The notes below the pieces were generated by a model. That model searched no databases, had not been told where the DNA came from, and saw nothing but the letters and a program-made list of their open reading frames with translations. From Magnetospirillum molischianum DSM 120 (GTDB lineage Bacteria; Pseudomonadota; Alphaproteobacteria; Rhodospirillales; Magnetospirillaceae): a stretch of DNA of 64,000 bases. The position numbers and the translations under genes are program-made. Location of the stretch: positions 35,780-99,779 of the forward strand of contig NZ_CAHP01000014.1 in the NCBI RefSeq assembly GCF_000294655.1. Direction: 5' to 3'. This document shows, piece after piece, positions 56,145-64,000 of the stretch; the stretch's first letter is position 1; each line of letters opens with the position of its first letter.

Positions 56145-57380
56145 ATGGGGGCCGTCTCCGGTATCGCCGTCGCGCCCTCCGACCGCCATCGGACGGGTCG
56201 CCGCCCATTGCGCCTGCTCACCTTCACCACGTTGTTTCCCAATCCCGGCCAGCCGGTCAACGGCATTTTCGTTGAAAACCGGCTGCGCCATCTGGTCGAA
56301 AGCGGCGAGGTCGAGGCGCGGGTGGTGGCGCCGGTTCCATGGTTCCCCTCGTCTCACCCCCGGTGGGGCGAGTGGAGCAAATTCGCGCTCGCTCCTCCGA
56401 CTGAAACCCGGCACGGCCTGCGCATCTGGCACCCGCGCTATCCGGTCATCGCCAAAGTGGGCATGAGCGTAGCCCCCCTCCTGCTCTATACCTGGACGCG
56501 CGCGGTGGTGGGCCGCCTGCTGGCCCAAGAGGATATCGATGCCATCGACGCTCACTATTTCTATCCCGACGGAGTTGCCGCCGCCTTGCTGGCTCGGGAA
56601 TTCAAGAAGCCGCTGGTAATCACCGGACGGGGAAGCGATCTCAATCAGATCCCACAATACGTCCTGCCGGGTCGCCAGATCGCCTGGGCCGCCCGCCGGG
56701 CCAATGGCATCATTACCGTCTGCGAAGCGCTGACCGACCCCTTACGGAACCTGGGCGTCGCCGACGACAAGATCCGCGTACTGCGCAACGGCGTCGATCT
56801 CGTCGGCTTCCATCCGATCGATCGGGTGACGGCCCGCGCAGCCCTTGGACTGTCCGGCCCTACGTTGCTATCGGTTGGCCTGCTGATCGAACGCAAAGGC
56901 CATCACCTGATTATCGAAGCGATGGCGCATCTGCCCGACTTCACCCTGCTGATCGCCGGAGGTGGTCCCGACCGCGCCCAGTTGGAGGCACTGGCCCAGC
57001 GGATGGGAGTGGCCGAAAGAGTGCGGTTTTTGGGTGTCGTGCCGCATCAATCCCTGGCCACGATCTATTCCGCCGCCGACGCTCTGGTGCTCGCCTCCAG
57101 CCGCGAGGGCTGGGCCAACGTATTGCTGGAGAGCATGGCCTGTGCCACTCCGGTCGTCGCCACCAACGTGTGGGGAACCGCCGAGGCCGTCACTGCGCCG
57201 GAAGCCGGTGTACTGATAAGCGAACGCTCGGCTCAAGGAATCGTCGAGGGCGTACGCCGACTGTTCGCGGCATTGCCAGAGCGCGCCGCCACCCGTCGCC
57301 ATGCCGAACGCTTTAGCTGGGACAAAACCACGCAGGGGCAAATCGAGTTGTTCCGCACGATCACCGGACAGCCGTTCTGA
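56145..57380 (+). CDS. glycosyltransferase family 4, exosortase locus
   Basis: A 411-residue GT-B enzyme. The N-terminus LRLLTFTTLFPNPGQPVNGI and VENRLRHLVE are characteristic of glycosyltransferases in exosortase loci, with ITGRGSDLNQIPQY in the middle and the EX7E region SREGWANVLLESMACATPVV near residue 325. It adds a sugar to the lipid-linked repeat unit. It starts 2 bases after prsT and is followed 41 bases later by a flippase gene, consistent with one operon. Confidence 0.87.
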   Translation: MGAVSGIAVAPSDRHRTGRRPLRLLTFTTLFPNPGQPVNGIFVENRLRHLVESGEVEARVVAPVPWFPSSHPRWGEWSKFALAPPTETRHGLRIWHPRYPVIAKVGMSVAPLLLYTWTRAVVGRLLAQEDIDAIDAHYFYPDGVAAALLAREFKKPLVITGRGSDLNQIPQYVLPGRQIAWAARRANGIITVCEALTDPLRNLGVADDKIRVLRNGVDLVGFHPIDRVTARAALGLSGPTLLSVGLLIERKGHHLIIEAMAHLPDFTLLIAGGGPDRAQLEALAQRMGVAERVRFLGVVPHQSLATIYSAADALVLASSREGWANVLLESMACATPVVATNVWGTAEAVTAPEAGVLISERSAQGIVEGVRRLFAALPERAATRRHAERFSWDKTTQGQIELFRTITGQPF

Positions 57381-57421
57381 ATCCCGACGACGATCATTCT
57401 TTTCAGTCGATCAAGGGCCAC

Positions 57422-58858
57422 ATGGCCCGCGGGGCGCTCTGGATGGTCGCCATGCGCTGGGGCCTGCGGCTGATTGGTCTGGTCAATATCCTGATCTTGG
57501 CGCGTCTGCTCCAGCCCGCTGATTTCGGCGTCTCGGTCATGGCTTGGCTGGTGGTCGAGTTTCTCATCGTCCTGTCAGACGCCAACGTCGATATCGCCCT
57601 GCTCCGCTCCCCCAAAGCCAGCCGGGCACATTACGACACCGCCTGGACCATCACGGTCGTCGCCGGTGTGCTGACCACGCTGGCGCTGGTTGCGATTGCT
57701 CCCATCGCCGCCCTCTATTACAACGATGAGCGCGTCACCGAGGTGATCTGGATCGTCTCGCTGCGCGCCTTGATCATGGGATTCGAGAATATCGGCGTGG
57801 TCCGATTCCGGGCCGAACTCGATTTCGCCCGCGAGTTCCGCTACTGGATGTGGCGCAGGCTTCTGATGTTCGGCGTCGGTCTGGCGCTGGCCGTCGCTCT
57901 TGGCGATTATCGCGCCCTGGCACTCGCCGCTCCAGCCTCCGCCATCATCACGGTCGGCGTCAGCTTCGTCATGTCGTCCTACCGGCCGCGTTTCACGCTG
58001 GTCCACTGGCGTGAATTATGGTCGTTCTCGCAATGGCAGATCCTGAATTGCTCCGCACGCTTCGTGACCCAGCGGGCCGATGAAGTCCTCATCGGCGGGA
58101 TCGGATCTGCCGCCGATATCGGCACCTATTATGTCGCCTCCGACATCGCCACCATGCCGACTCGCGACGTGATCCAACCGATTGGCCGCGCCCTGACTCC
58201 GACCTATGCCCGGATCGGACACAGCGCAACCGAACTTCGCGCCGCCTTCGTCCACGTACTGGGGCTCACCGCCATTCTATGTCTTGCCACCGGAACAGGC
58301 ATGGCCCTGATCGCCGAGAACGCGGTTCTGGTCCTGCTGGGATCACAATGGCGCGATGCCGCCTCGTTTTTCCGCCTCCTCGCCCTTTGCGGCATGATGG
58401 AAGGTTTTCTCCTGGCACTGGAGCCTCTGCTGTTACAGAACAAGCAGGAACGATTGCTCGGCCTCGTCACCCTGCTTCATGCGTTGGTGCTGGTGCCAGC
58501 CCTGGTCCTGGCCGGGAACGTCTGGGGGATCGAAGCGATCGCCGTGGTCCGCCTGATCGTGATCACCGCCACGGTATCGACCTTGTTCGCCGTCACTATC
58601 CATCAGGGTAAACTGAGCGGGGGCGACGTGCTGTCCTGCCTGTGGCGCCCCACCACCGCCGCCGCCGCTATGGCGGGTGCCATTATCCTGTGGCACGAAC
58701 AAGCGGGCGCGGCTCTCCCCGTACTCTTGATGCTCGCCGACATGGCGATTGGTGCCGCAACATTCTTCGTCGTGCTTCTGGGCCTGTGGATGGCGGTTGG
58801 CCGTCCGAACGGGCCAGAGCAGACGTTGCTCGCCACCGTCGCGCGCCTTCGCCGCTAA
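57422..58858 (+). CDS. Wzx-type polysaccharide flippase (second copy)
   Basis: A 478-residue membrane protein of the MOP/polysaccharide transporter class, with about 12-14 helices. The opening ARGALWMVAMRWGLRLIGLVNILILARLL and the following DFGVSVMAWLVVEF are typical of WzxC/lipopolysaccharide flippases. AAGGG precedes the ATG. In-frame codons upstream read DDHSFQSIKGH, which resembles the usual start of this family, but I see no start codon for them. It probably serves the exosortase-locus polymer, while the flippase at 26414 may serve another one. Confidence 0.87.
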   Translation: MARGALWMVAMRWGLRLIGLVNILILARLLQPADFGVSVMAWLVVEFLIVLSDANVDIALLRSPKASRAHYDTAWTITVVAGVLTTLALVAIAPIAALYYNDERVTEVIWIVSLRALIMGFENIGVVRFRAELDFAREFRYWMWRRLLMFGVGLALAVALGDYRALALAAPASAIITVGVSFVMSSYRPRFTLVHWRELWSFSQWQILNCSARFVTQRADEVLIGGIGSAADIGTYYVASDIATMPTRDVIQPIGRALTPTYARIGHSATELRAAFVHVLGLTAILCLATGTGMALIAENAVLVLLGSQWRDAASFFRLLALCGMMEGFLLALEPLLLQNKQERLLGLVTLLHALVLVPALVLAGNVWGIEAIAVVRLIVITATVSTLFAVTIHQGKLSGGDVLSCLWRPTTAAAAMAGAIILWHEQAGAALPVLLMLADMAIGAATFFVVLLGLWMAVGRPNGPEQTLLATVARLRR

Positions 58859-58911
58859 TACCAACCGGCCACTGAAGCAATCGGTTGTATACGAACATAA
58901 TAAGAACCATA

Positions 58912-58930
58912 GTGACCTGATCATCGTCAC
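58912..58930. promoter_or_regulatory. inverted repeat GTGAC-N9-GTCAC upstream of the small secreted protein gene
   Basis: The arms GTGAC (58912-58916) and GTCAC (58926-58930) flank TGATCA, about 45-60 bases before the ATG at 58973. It could be an operator for the small gene. It fits no factor I can name with confidence. Confidence 0.25.
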
Positions 58931-58972
58931 AGGTGTGCCCGCATTCTTTCTGAAGTATGGACCGGAATTTCC

Positions 58973-59437
58973 ATGTCGATCCTGCGTGTTCTCGCTGCCA
59001 CCGCTGCGCTGTGGTTGCCAATCCATACCGCCTGGGCTGACGACAATCCGCCGCCGCGAACAGATTGCCCTTCGCTGAACGGCACATGGAAGGTTCGGTA
59101 TGGTTTCGACAAGATGGGAGCGCCTGTTGACGTAACGCCCCTGCGTCCCTGGCCGAAACTGCTGGTCACCGCTCGTTTTGACGGAAACACGGCAGTGTTG
59201 ACGTGGTTCAACGGCAAGAGCGAGAGGTTCCGGCTGACCAAGGATTATGGGAGACCAGAACGTTCGTTCGAAGGCATCAGTCCCGGTGGATACATCATTA
59301 GTGCTGGGGTAATTCCAGACCCTCCGCAACAATACCCGCAAGACAAGTGCTATCTTGGCGTCCTTGAGTTTTATTCAAAGAATCATCTTGCAAGTCACGA
59401 TGAAAACGGCGATTGGCTGCTAGAAAAAATTAAATAG
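58973..59437 (+). CDS. small secreted protein, unknown function
   Basis: A 154-residue protein with a clear signal peptide (LRVLAATAALWLPIHTAWA, cleavage near 21). The mature 133 residues are soluble, with two cysteines (DCPSLNGTWKVRYG and DKCYLGVLEF) that could form a disulfide, a beta-rich pattern and a WLLEKIK end. I recognise no domain; the LNGTWKV motif is reminiscent of small lipocalin-like or DUF domains. GGAA lies before the ATG, and a strong terminator follows. It lies between a flippase gene and a convergent operon. Confidence 0.65.
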   Translation: MSILRVLAATAALWLPIHTAWADDNPPPRTDCPSLNGTWKVRYGFDKMGAPVDVTPLRPWPKLLVTARFDGNTAVLTWFNGKSERFRLTKDYGRPERSFEGISPGGYIISAGVIPDPPQQYPQDKCYLGVLEFYSKNHLASHDENGDWLLEKIK

Positions 59438-59465
59438 CCTGACGGCATTTGGGTATTTCGCCCAC

Positions 59466-59498
59466 AGCCCGCTCCCATTGGAGCGGGCTTTTTGTTTT
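59466..59498 (+). terminator. Rho-independent terminator after the small secreted protein gene
   Basis: A perfect 10-bp stem AGCCCGCTCC/GGAGCGGGCT has the 4-base loop CATT and is followed by TTTTTGTTTT. It is the clearest plus-strand terminator in the window. Confidence 0.9.
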
Positions 59499-59629
59499 CA
59501 ACGGAGACCAAAATGACGGAACGACGCGCGCGCAATCCTTTGCCCGCGGTCAAGCTGTCCCGACCATGGGCGTTGGTGTCGCCGCACCGAAGGCGTCGGG
59601 CGCATCGGCGCCCTTGGCCGCCATTACGA

Positions 59630-61369
59630 TCATAGAATATCCAAAGCCGCGCCGTAGCGCTGGCACAGATATTCCACCGTGCACAGACGATTGAACGCTT
59701 CGGCATCATGCACCCTATCGACACGGAAAAGCTGACGCATGAACGGGAAAGAGGTGTCGATTACCATCGACAGATAGTCCGGCCCAAGGAAATAGGGCAT
59801 CGGCCCCATTCGCCTCCATTGATGACGATAGCTCAACCGCCGCATCCAAGGGGGACGGCAGGAATTCAAGGTCATCTTGACCCGATAGCGCCACGGCACC
59901 GGGCCGGTAAAATCAAAGCCGTAATTGCTGGTGTGGCTGGCCAGGGACGGCGATAAGCGTTGGATCATGCGGCCTTCCAGCCGACCGAAATTCTTCAGAT
60001 CGAGCGGAATATCCCAAGTGCCGTCGAACACCGATGGCTCCAGATAGGGATAAAGCGCGGTACCGAAGCGTTGGTTGATGGCGGTATCGCGCGCCGTCCA
60101 ATAGCGGCCACGAAACAGGGGATAGATCATTTCGACAGAGGGGCGCGGCACCCGGCCCGAATTGGGCAACCCCACCGCCTGAGCGATCTCGGCGATCACG
60201 TTGTCTTCGTAGCGTCGGGGCGAGAACGCCTCGGTGCAGGCGGCCGGATCATAACGCGAATAGAACGTCCACACGACATCGCGCAGGCTGTAAGCGGTAT
60301 CCCTCATGTAGTAGAAATTTCGGAAAATTTCGCCCACGCTGCCATTCATCAGAGCTTGGCCGTTAGCGCTGCGGGCGCGGCGATCGTCAAGATCGGCGCC
60401 ACCATCGAACAGGCCATCGGTCTTCCACCCGTCGAATGCAATGACGTTCCGCGCCATGAGCGCCGCATAATCCGAAGGACTGACCCGAGGATGCTCCGCC
60501 TTATCGATGTGTCGGAGCGCCAATCCCTCCCCGGCAGAGACTGCCTTTGCCACCCGCACATCGCTGGATTCCTCGGCTCCATAGACAAACAGCGACGGCT
60601 CCATCCCGGCATCATGCAGCAGAGCCAGCAGCAACCGGGAATCATAGCCGCCCGAGAGAGCTGAACTAACCTGTCGGGGCCAATGGCGAGCATAGAGGCG
60701 AAACAATCCGCGCAGGCGCGCATTGTACACGTCGGCAATATCGTCGAGTTCGACCCGCTCCATCGGCTGCGGAGTATAGGCGGAGGCACGATTCCGTACC
60801 TGAACACGCCCCCCTTCCAGCGTGGTCACGGCGTTGTTGGGCAGGCTGACAATCGCGTCAAACAGAGTCTTGGTGCCAAAGGGCACGCCATTCCACACAT
60901 ATTCATAGCAACCCTGGCGATTGGGAGCGCCGGGACGGCCCATCTCGCACAGAGCGACGAAGGCATTGGACAGAACCGTCAGAGTCCCGTCGTGGTAAAT
61001 TTTGTTGACGTTGAGGCGGTCGTTGATGACATGCACTCGCCCCCGCTTACGCAGAACAGCGCACCAGTGGCCCTGGGTGTTTTTCCACGGGTCCAGATCA
61101 TCGGGATCGAATTCAGCCCAAAGAGCAGCCAGCGCCTCGGCCCCGATCAGACCGTTCTTGATCAGAGTTCCGGTGCAGCAGGCGAAATCCCCATCGCCGC
61201 ACGACACAAAGGTTCCGCCCTCGCCGTTCAGCTTCCTGAACACGGACAAACGGAAATCGACGGTCTCGATCAGAGCCGCCAGCGCCAATCCCCCGGCAAC
61301 CAAAGCGGCGTCTGCTCGCCGTGCGGCATCGGCCCGGCCTGGTCCGACGGCAAGAATGAAAACCCCCAT
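59630..61369 (-). CDS. degenerate asparagine synthase-family protein without Cys2
   Basis: A 579-residue protein related to AsnB. The PP-loop is preserved (SSALSGGYDSRLLLALL, about residue 240), but the N-terminus is MGVFILAV with no Cys2, so glutamine cannot be used as nitrogen donor by this domain. The body holds YEYVWNGVPFGTKTLFDAI and NGSVGEIFRNFYYMRD, as in other polysaccharide-locus asparagine synthase homologues. It may use ammonia or perform an ATP-dependent ligation. The ATG at 61369 follows GGGGAGAGG; the GTG one codon before is equally open. It is the last gene of a three-gene minus-strand operon. Confidence 0.8.
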   Translation of the reverse strand: MGVFILAVGPGRADAARRADAALVAGGLALAALIETVDFRLSVFRKLNGEGGTFVSCGDGDFACCTGTLIKNGLIGAEALAALWAEFDPDDLDPWKNTQGHWCAVLRKRGRVHVINDRLNVNKIYHDGTLTVLSNAFVALCEMGRPGAPNRQGCYEYVWNGVPFGTKTLFDAIVSLPNNAVTTLEGGRVQVRNRASAYTPQPMERVELDDIADVYNARLRGLFRLYARHWPRQVSSALSGGYDSRLLLALLHDAGMEPSLFVYGAEESSDVRVAKAVSAGEGLALRHIDKAEHPRVSPSDYAALMARNVIAFDGWKTDGLFDGGADLDDRRARSANGQALMNGSVGEIFRNFYYMRDTAYSLRDVVWTFYSRYDPAACTEAFSPRRYEDNVIAEIAQAVGLPNSGRVPRPSVEMIYPLFRGRYWTARDTAINQRFGTALYPYLEPSVFDGTWDIPLDLKNFGRLEGRMIQRLSPSLASHTSNYGFDFTGPVPWRYRVKMTLNSCRPPWMRRLSYRHQWRRMGPMPYFLGPDYLSMVIDTSFPFMRQLFRVDRVHDAEAFNRLCTVEYLCQRYGAALDIL

Positions 61370-61429
61370 CACCTCTCCCCTGATCGCAGGTGCCGCGCCT
61401 GTATCGCCTCCCTCAGTGACCGGACGCGA

Positions 61430-62635
61430 TCACCGTATCCCCTGGGTGCCAAGCGGCGACGAGAAAACCTCATCGCGATTTGACCGGCCTTCTTGCTCGT
61501 GAAGACGGGCAACGATTCGTCGGGCATTGCCGTCCCAGGTAAAATCCCGCATTTCGATGGTATGCGCCGCTGCCGCCCCCAGGCGCGCCCGCAACACAGA
61601 ATCGCCGCACAAAAGCATGATGGCACGGCAGAATTGGGCGGGATCGTCGGGATCGAACAGCAAAGCGTTTTCGCCATCGCGCAACACCTCACGAATATTG
61701 GGCTGATCCGGGGCAACGATAGCCCGCCCCAGTCCCATATACTCGAACAGCTTCAGCGGCGAGGCATACGCCACGACCTTAGGCTGGAGAGCGATATCGA
61801 AGGCCGCCACATAGGAAGCCACATGATCGCGCCCGACCACTCCCAGGGTCGTGAGCTGGTCGCGCATGCCGCGCGCTTCGGCATACTCTTCCAGGGCGGC
61901 GCGCCCCGGTCCGTCACCGATGACGAGAAAATGCAATTCTGCCCGGTTTTCCATCGCCGCCATGGCATCGATGACATGGGGCAGACCATGCCAGTCGCGG
62001 ATGAAGCCGGTAAAACCCAACACGACCTTACCCTCCAGGCCATGACGGCGGCGCACGGCCGTACTATCAACCTGGGGGGAGAAGCGCTGAGGATCGATCC
62101 CGTTCGGAACAACCAGAATACGCGCCTCGGTCACGCCCGTCCGGCGCACGAACTCGGCCAGAACGTCGGTCACCGGCAGCGTTAGATCTGCACCGCGCCA
62201 GACGGTGCGCTCGCTCCATTCCGCCAGCCGCCGCAACGCCAGCCCACCGAATTCCGCCCGTTCGGAAGCAAGAGGAGAATTAATCTCAACAACATAGGGA
62301 AGACCAGTGCGCGCCTTCAGCCAATACCCCGCCAGGAAATACAGGTTATAGCGCTCGTACAGAATGTCAGGCTGAAAGCTGTCATAAGCCTGCCGCAATC
62401 GCCGGTAGGCGAACAGGGAATAGCCCATTTCCAGCGCTTCATATACCGCCTTGGGCAACATCTGTTTAATCCAGGCAGCCCAACCGCCGTCTTTCCCGAA
62501 CGAGGCGGAATCCTCTCCTTGGGGAGCCACCACCCGCACGACATGACCCTGGCGTCGCAGAGCGGCGATCATTTCCTCGATATGAACATCCTGACCGTCG
62601 CGGGAAACCGTTCGGTGATGGTAGAGAATCCTCAT
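61430..62635 (-). CDS. glycosyltransferase family 4
   Basis: A 401-residue GT-B enzyme. It opens RILYHHRTVSRDGQDVHIEE, has a conserved YVVEINSPLA in the acceptor half, and VVLGFTGFIRDWHGLPHV and LKLFEYMGLGRAIVAPD in the donor half. Enzymes of this type add hexose or hexuronic acid residues to cell-surface polymers. It sits between the GNAT-like gene (about 49 bases) and the asparagine-synthase-like gene (about 60 bases) in the same direction. Confidence 0.87.
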   Translation of the reverse strand: MRILYHHRTVSRDGQDVHIEEMIAALRRQGHVVRVVAPQGEDSASFGKDGGWAAWIKQMLPKAVYEALEMGYSLFAYRRLRQAYDSFQPDILYERYNLYFLAGYWLKARTGLPYVVEINSPLASERAEFGGLALRRLAEWSERTVWRGADLTLPVTDVLAEFVRRTGVTEARILVVPNGIDPQRFSPQVDSTAVRRRHGLEGKVVLGFTGFIRDWHGLPHVIDAMAAMENRAELHFLVIGDGPGRAALEEYAEARGMRDQLTTLGVVGRDHVASYVAAFDIALQPKVVAYASPLKLFEYMGLGRAIVAPDQPNIREVLRDGENALLFDPDDPAQFCRAIMLLCGDSVLRARLGAAAAHTIEMRDFTWDGNARRIVARLHEQEGRSNRDEVFSSPLGTQGIR

Positions 62636-62684
62636 GCCCGCTCCTTATCCCAAGCTGCGGTGATCGAGACCGCCCCTCGCGCCG

Positions 62685-63905
62685 TCAATGTTCGGACGAG
62701 CCACCTCCTCCATGGCCCTTCGCCCAGTTCCTCAGGCGACCGAGCAGTGCCCGCCCGGCGGTCTCGGCTCGATACGCGATATCGTCATGACGGCAGGTAA
62801 GCCAGACCAGTTCGTCGCCGCCATCGGCCAAGCTGGTTTTGTAGCGGCTGTCGCCCGCCAGAAACCGATAGAGCCTCATCCCCCGGTGACGGTAATGGTT
62901 CATCGCAAGCGCATGACAAACCAGACCGGGTTTAAGGCGGGCATCGGCCTCGTAGAGAAAACCGCTCTGATAGGCATAGACCACCCCACCGCAGATAAAA
63001 TTGTAGAGATACCCAACAATTCCACTGCCAGCCTGCACCTCCAGCAGGTCAGCCCCTCCATCGGGAAAGGCGGTGGCCAGGAGCCGATCATGCAGACGGC
63101 GGAATGAGGGCTCGGCAAAAGCCCCCCCTTGCCCCCGACTGCGCCAGTAAGATGTGTGCAACTGTTCCAACCCGTCGAACATCTTCCGGGCCTCATCGAT
63201 CGTGGTCGCGGGGCGGAGGGTAAGCCCGCCCCGGCTCTGGTAGAGCCGCATCGAACGACGGATCTGAGAACGGGTATTCCGCGACACCCCTTCTAGGGCA
63301 TCACGGGCGGAATCGAGCCGGGCATATGGTGCCGGTTGTCGCCGATGCACGCGGTGCTTCAGGCCGAGACGTCGGCATCTGGTCTCCCACTCGACCGCAA
63401 CGCCTCCCAACGTCATCGCACGCCACGACAGCGGATCACCCTGTCGCAGCCCAGCCAGAGCCCGCAGACAAGCCTCCTCGACAGAGGACGAAACCGTGCG
63501 GTCAGCCAGCACGCCATTGTATTCGATCGCAACCGAGCGAAGCCGTGGGTCGCCTGCCTCGTGCAGCCATAAAGCGGGGCGGCGAAGTGGGCCGAACCAG
63601 CGATCGGGGCTTCGATGAATCAGCGCGAGGCCGACAATCTCATCGCCCCGCCGCACCAGCACCTGCCCCGTCGGCATACCCATGGCCTCGATCCAGGCCC
63701 CAATCCAATGCCATCGCAGAAAAAACGACGCATCCGACCGGATTTCCAACTCACGCCACATCTGGCCGAGTCGTTCGAGTGGAGGACAGTCTCCAATGGA
63801 AACGGTCAGGACGCCCGCCCCTTCGTCGACTAAGTCCACTCCGAAACCAGCCCCATTGAGAAGCAACCTCTGTAACGTTTCAATACATAGCATTGACTCT
63901 ATCAC
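62685..63905 (-). CDS. GNAT/FemAB-like acyltransferase (CelD/BcsL type)
   Basis: A 406-residue protein with the BioF2-like GNAT fold of CelD/BcsL and FemAB-related proteins: FLRWHWIGAWIEAMG, SRNTRSQIRRSMRLY (about 215) and LLEVQAGSGIVGYLYNF with GMRLYRFLAGDSRYKTSL near 360. Such proteins acylate or aminoacylate surface polymers. The start may be GTG 63905 or ATG 63893, with an AT-rich promoter beyond. It is the first gene of the unit running down to 59630. The substrate cannot be stated. Confidence 0.78.
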   Translation of the reverse strand: MIESMLCIETLQRLLLNGAGFGVDLVDEGAGVLTVSIGDCPPLERLGQMWRELEIRSDASFFLRWHWIGAWIEAMGMPTGQVLVRRGDEIVGLALIHRSPDRWFGPLRRPALWLHEAGDPRLRSVAIEYNGVLADRTVSSSVEEACLRALAGLRQGDPLSWRAMTLGGVAVEWETRCRRLGLKHRVHRRQPAPYARLDSARDALEGVSRNTRSQIRRSMRLYQSRGGLTLRPATTIDEARKMFDGLEQLHTSYWRSRGQGGAFAEPSFRRLHDRLLATAFPDGGADLLEVQAGSGIVGYLYNFICGGVVYAYQSGFLYEADARLKPGLVCHALAMNHYRHRGMRLYRFLAGDSRYKTSLADGGDELVWLTCRHDDIAYRAETAGRALLGRLRNWAKGHGGGGSSEH

Positions 63906-64000
63906 GGATAGTTTATTTAAATAAGTGATTATGTCCAGTCAAGAATCAAAATTTAGTCATATTTATTGGTGTTTTTGGCAATTTTCATATTTGTAACTAT
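63906..64000. promoter_or_regulatory. AT-rich upstream region at the right edge
   Basis: The last 95 bases are strongly AT-rich and non-coding. They probably carry the promoter of the minus-strand operon that starts at 63905. No specific element was identified. Confidence 0.35.

Noticed and set aside
58862..58887. CAACCG/CGGTTG hairpin after the second flippase gene
   Set aside because: Only a 6-bp stem with a 14-base loop and no T-run, so not convincing as a terminator.

Overview
The window looks like a chromosomal segment of a GC-rich Gram-negative alphaproteobacterium, most likely a member of the Rhodospirillales related to Magnetospirillum or Phaeospirillum. This is an inference from three things: an alphaproteobacterial-type 5-aminolevulinate synthase with its lysine at position 248, an exosortase A/PEP-CTERM locus, and codon usage. 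No rRNA, tRNA, CRISPR array, insertion sequence or phage gene was seen. Almost the whole window is devoted to making, exporting and modifying a surface polysaccharide.

Layout. 1-6.2 kb: the end of an unknown gene, a tiny lipoprotein, two family-4 glycosyltransferases, and a two-gene pathway for a diacetamido-uronic-acid-type sugar (oxidoreductase fused to an acetyltransferase, then an aminotransferase). 6.4-12.2 kb: a metabolic island with hemA, a divergent MocR-type regulator and adhE. 12.3-21.1 kb: a minus-strand type I secretion operon (ABC ATPase, membrane-fusion protein, and a 1842-residue RTX protein with Ig-like repeats and an enzyme-like core). 21.5-29.3 kb: a membrane-anchored DUF2264-like protein, a GT-A-type glycosyltransferase, a periplasmic protein homologous to the RTX core, a Wzx-type flippase and a glycosyltransferase. 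29.5-30.2 kb: a LuxR-type regulator with a pseudo-receiver.

30.4-58.9 kb is a nearly complete exosortase A locus. It holds one PEP-CTERM protein, an amidotransferase of the asparagine synthase family, exosortase XrtA fused to EpsI, a TIGR03087-type sugar transferase, a FemAB-like protein, a polysaccharide deacetylase, an ExeA-like ATPase, an outer-membrane barrel, a tyrosine autokinase, a Wzz-like protein, a Wza-like lipoprotein, an O-antigen-ligase-like protein with an unannotated 53-residue membrane peptide upstream, an acyltransferase, a WalW-like deacetylase, the priming phosphoglycosyltransferase, the PrsK/PrsR/PrsT operon, another glycosyltransferase and a second flippase. 59-64 kb: a small secreted protein, a degenerate asparagine-synthase-like protein, a glycosyltransferase and a GNAT/FemAB-like protein.

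How it may work together. The Wzx/Wzy/Wzz/Wza parts build and export an exopolysaccharide, and exosortase handles PEP-CTERM proteins destined for that matrix. PrsK/PrsR, a sigma-54 activator pair, probably controls the matrix proteins. I see well-spaced sigma-54 (-24/-12) elements in front of both the PEP-CTERM gene and the type I secretion operon. This suggests that the RTX protein belongs to the same regulon. The most novel item is the roughly 670-residue core found both in the type I-secreted RTX protein and in a stand-alone periplasmic protein next to a DUF2264-like protein. I cannot assign it to a characterised family, and it may be a new polysaccharide-processing enzyme family deployed in two compartments.
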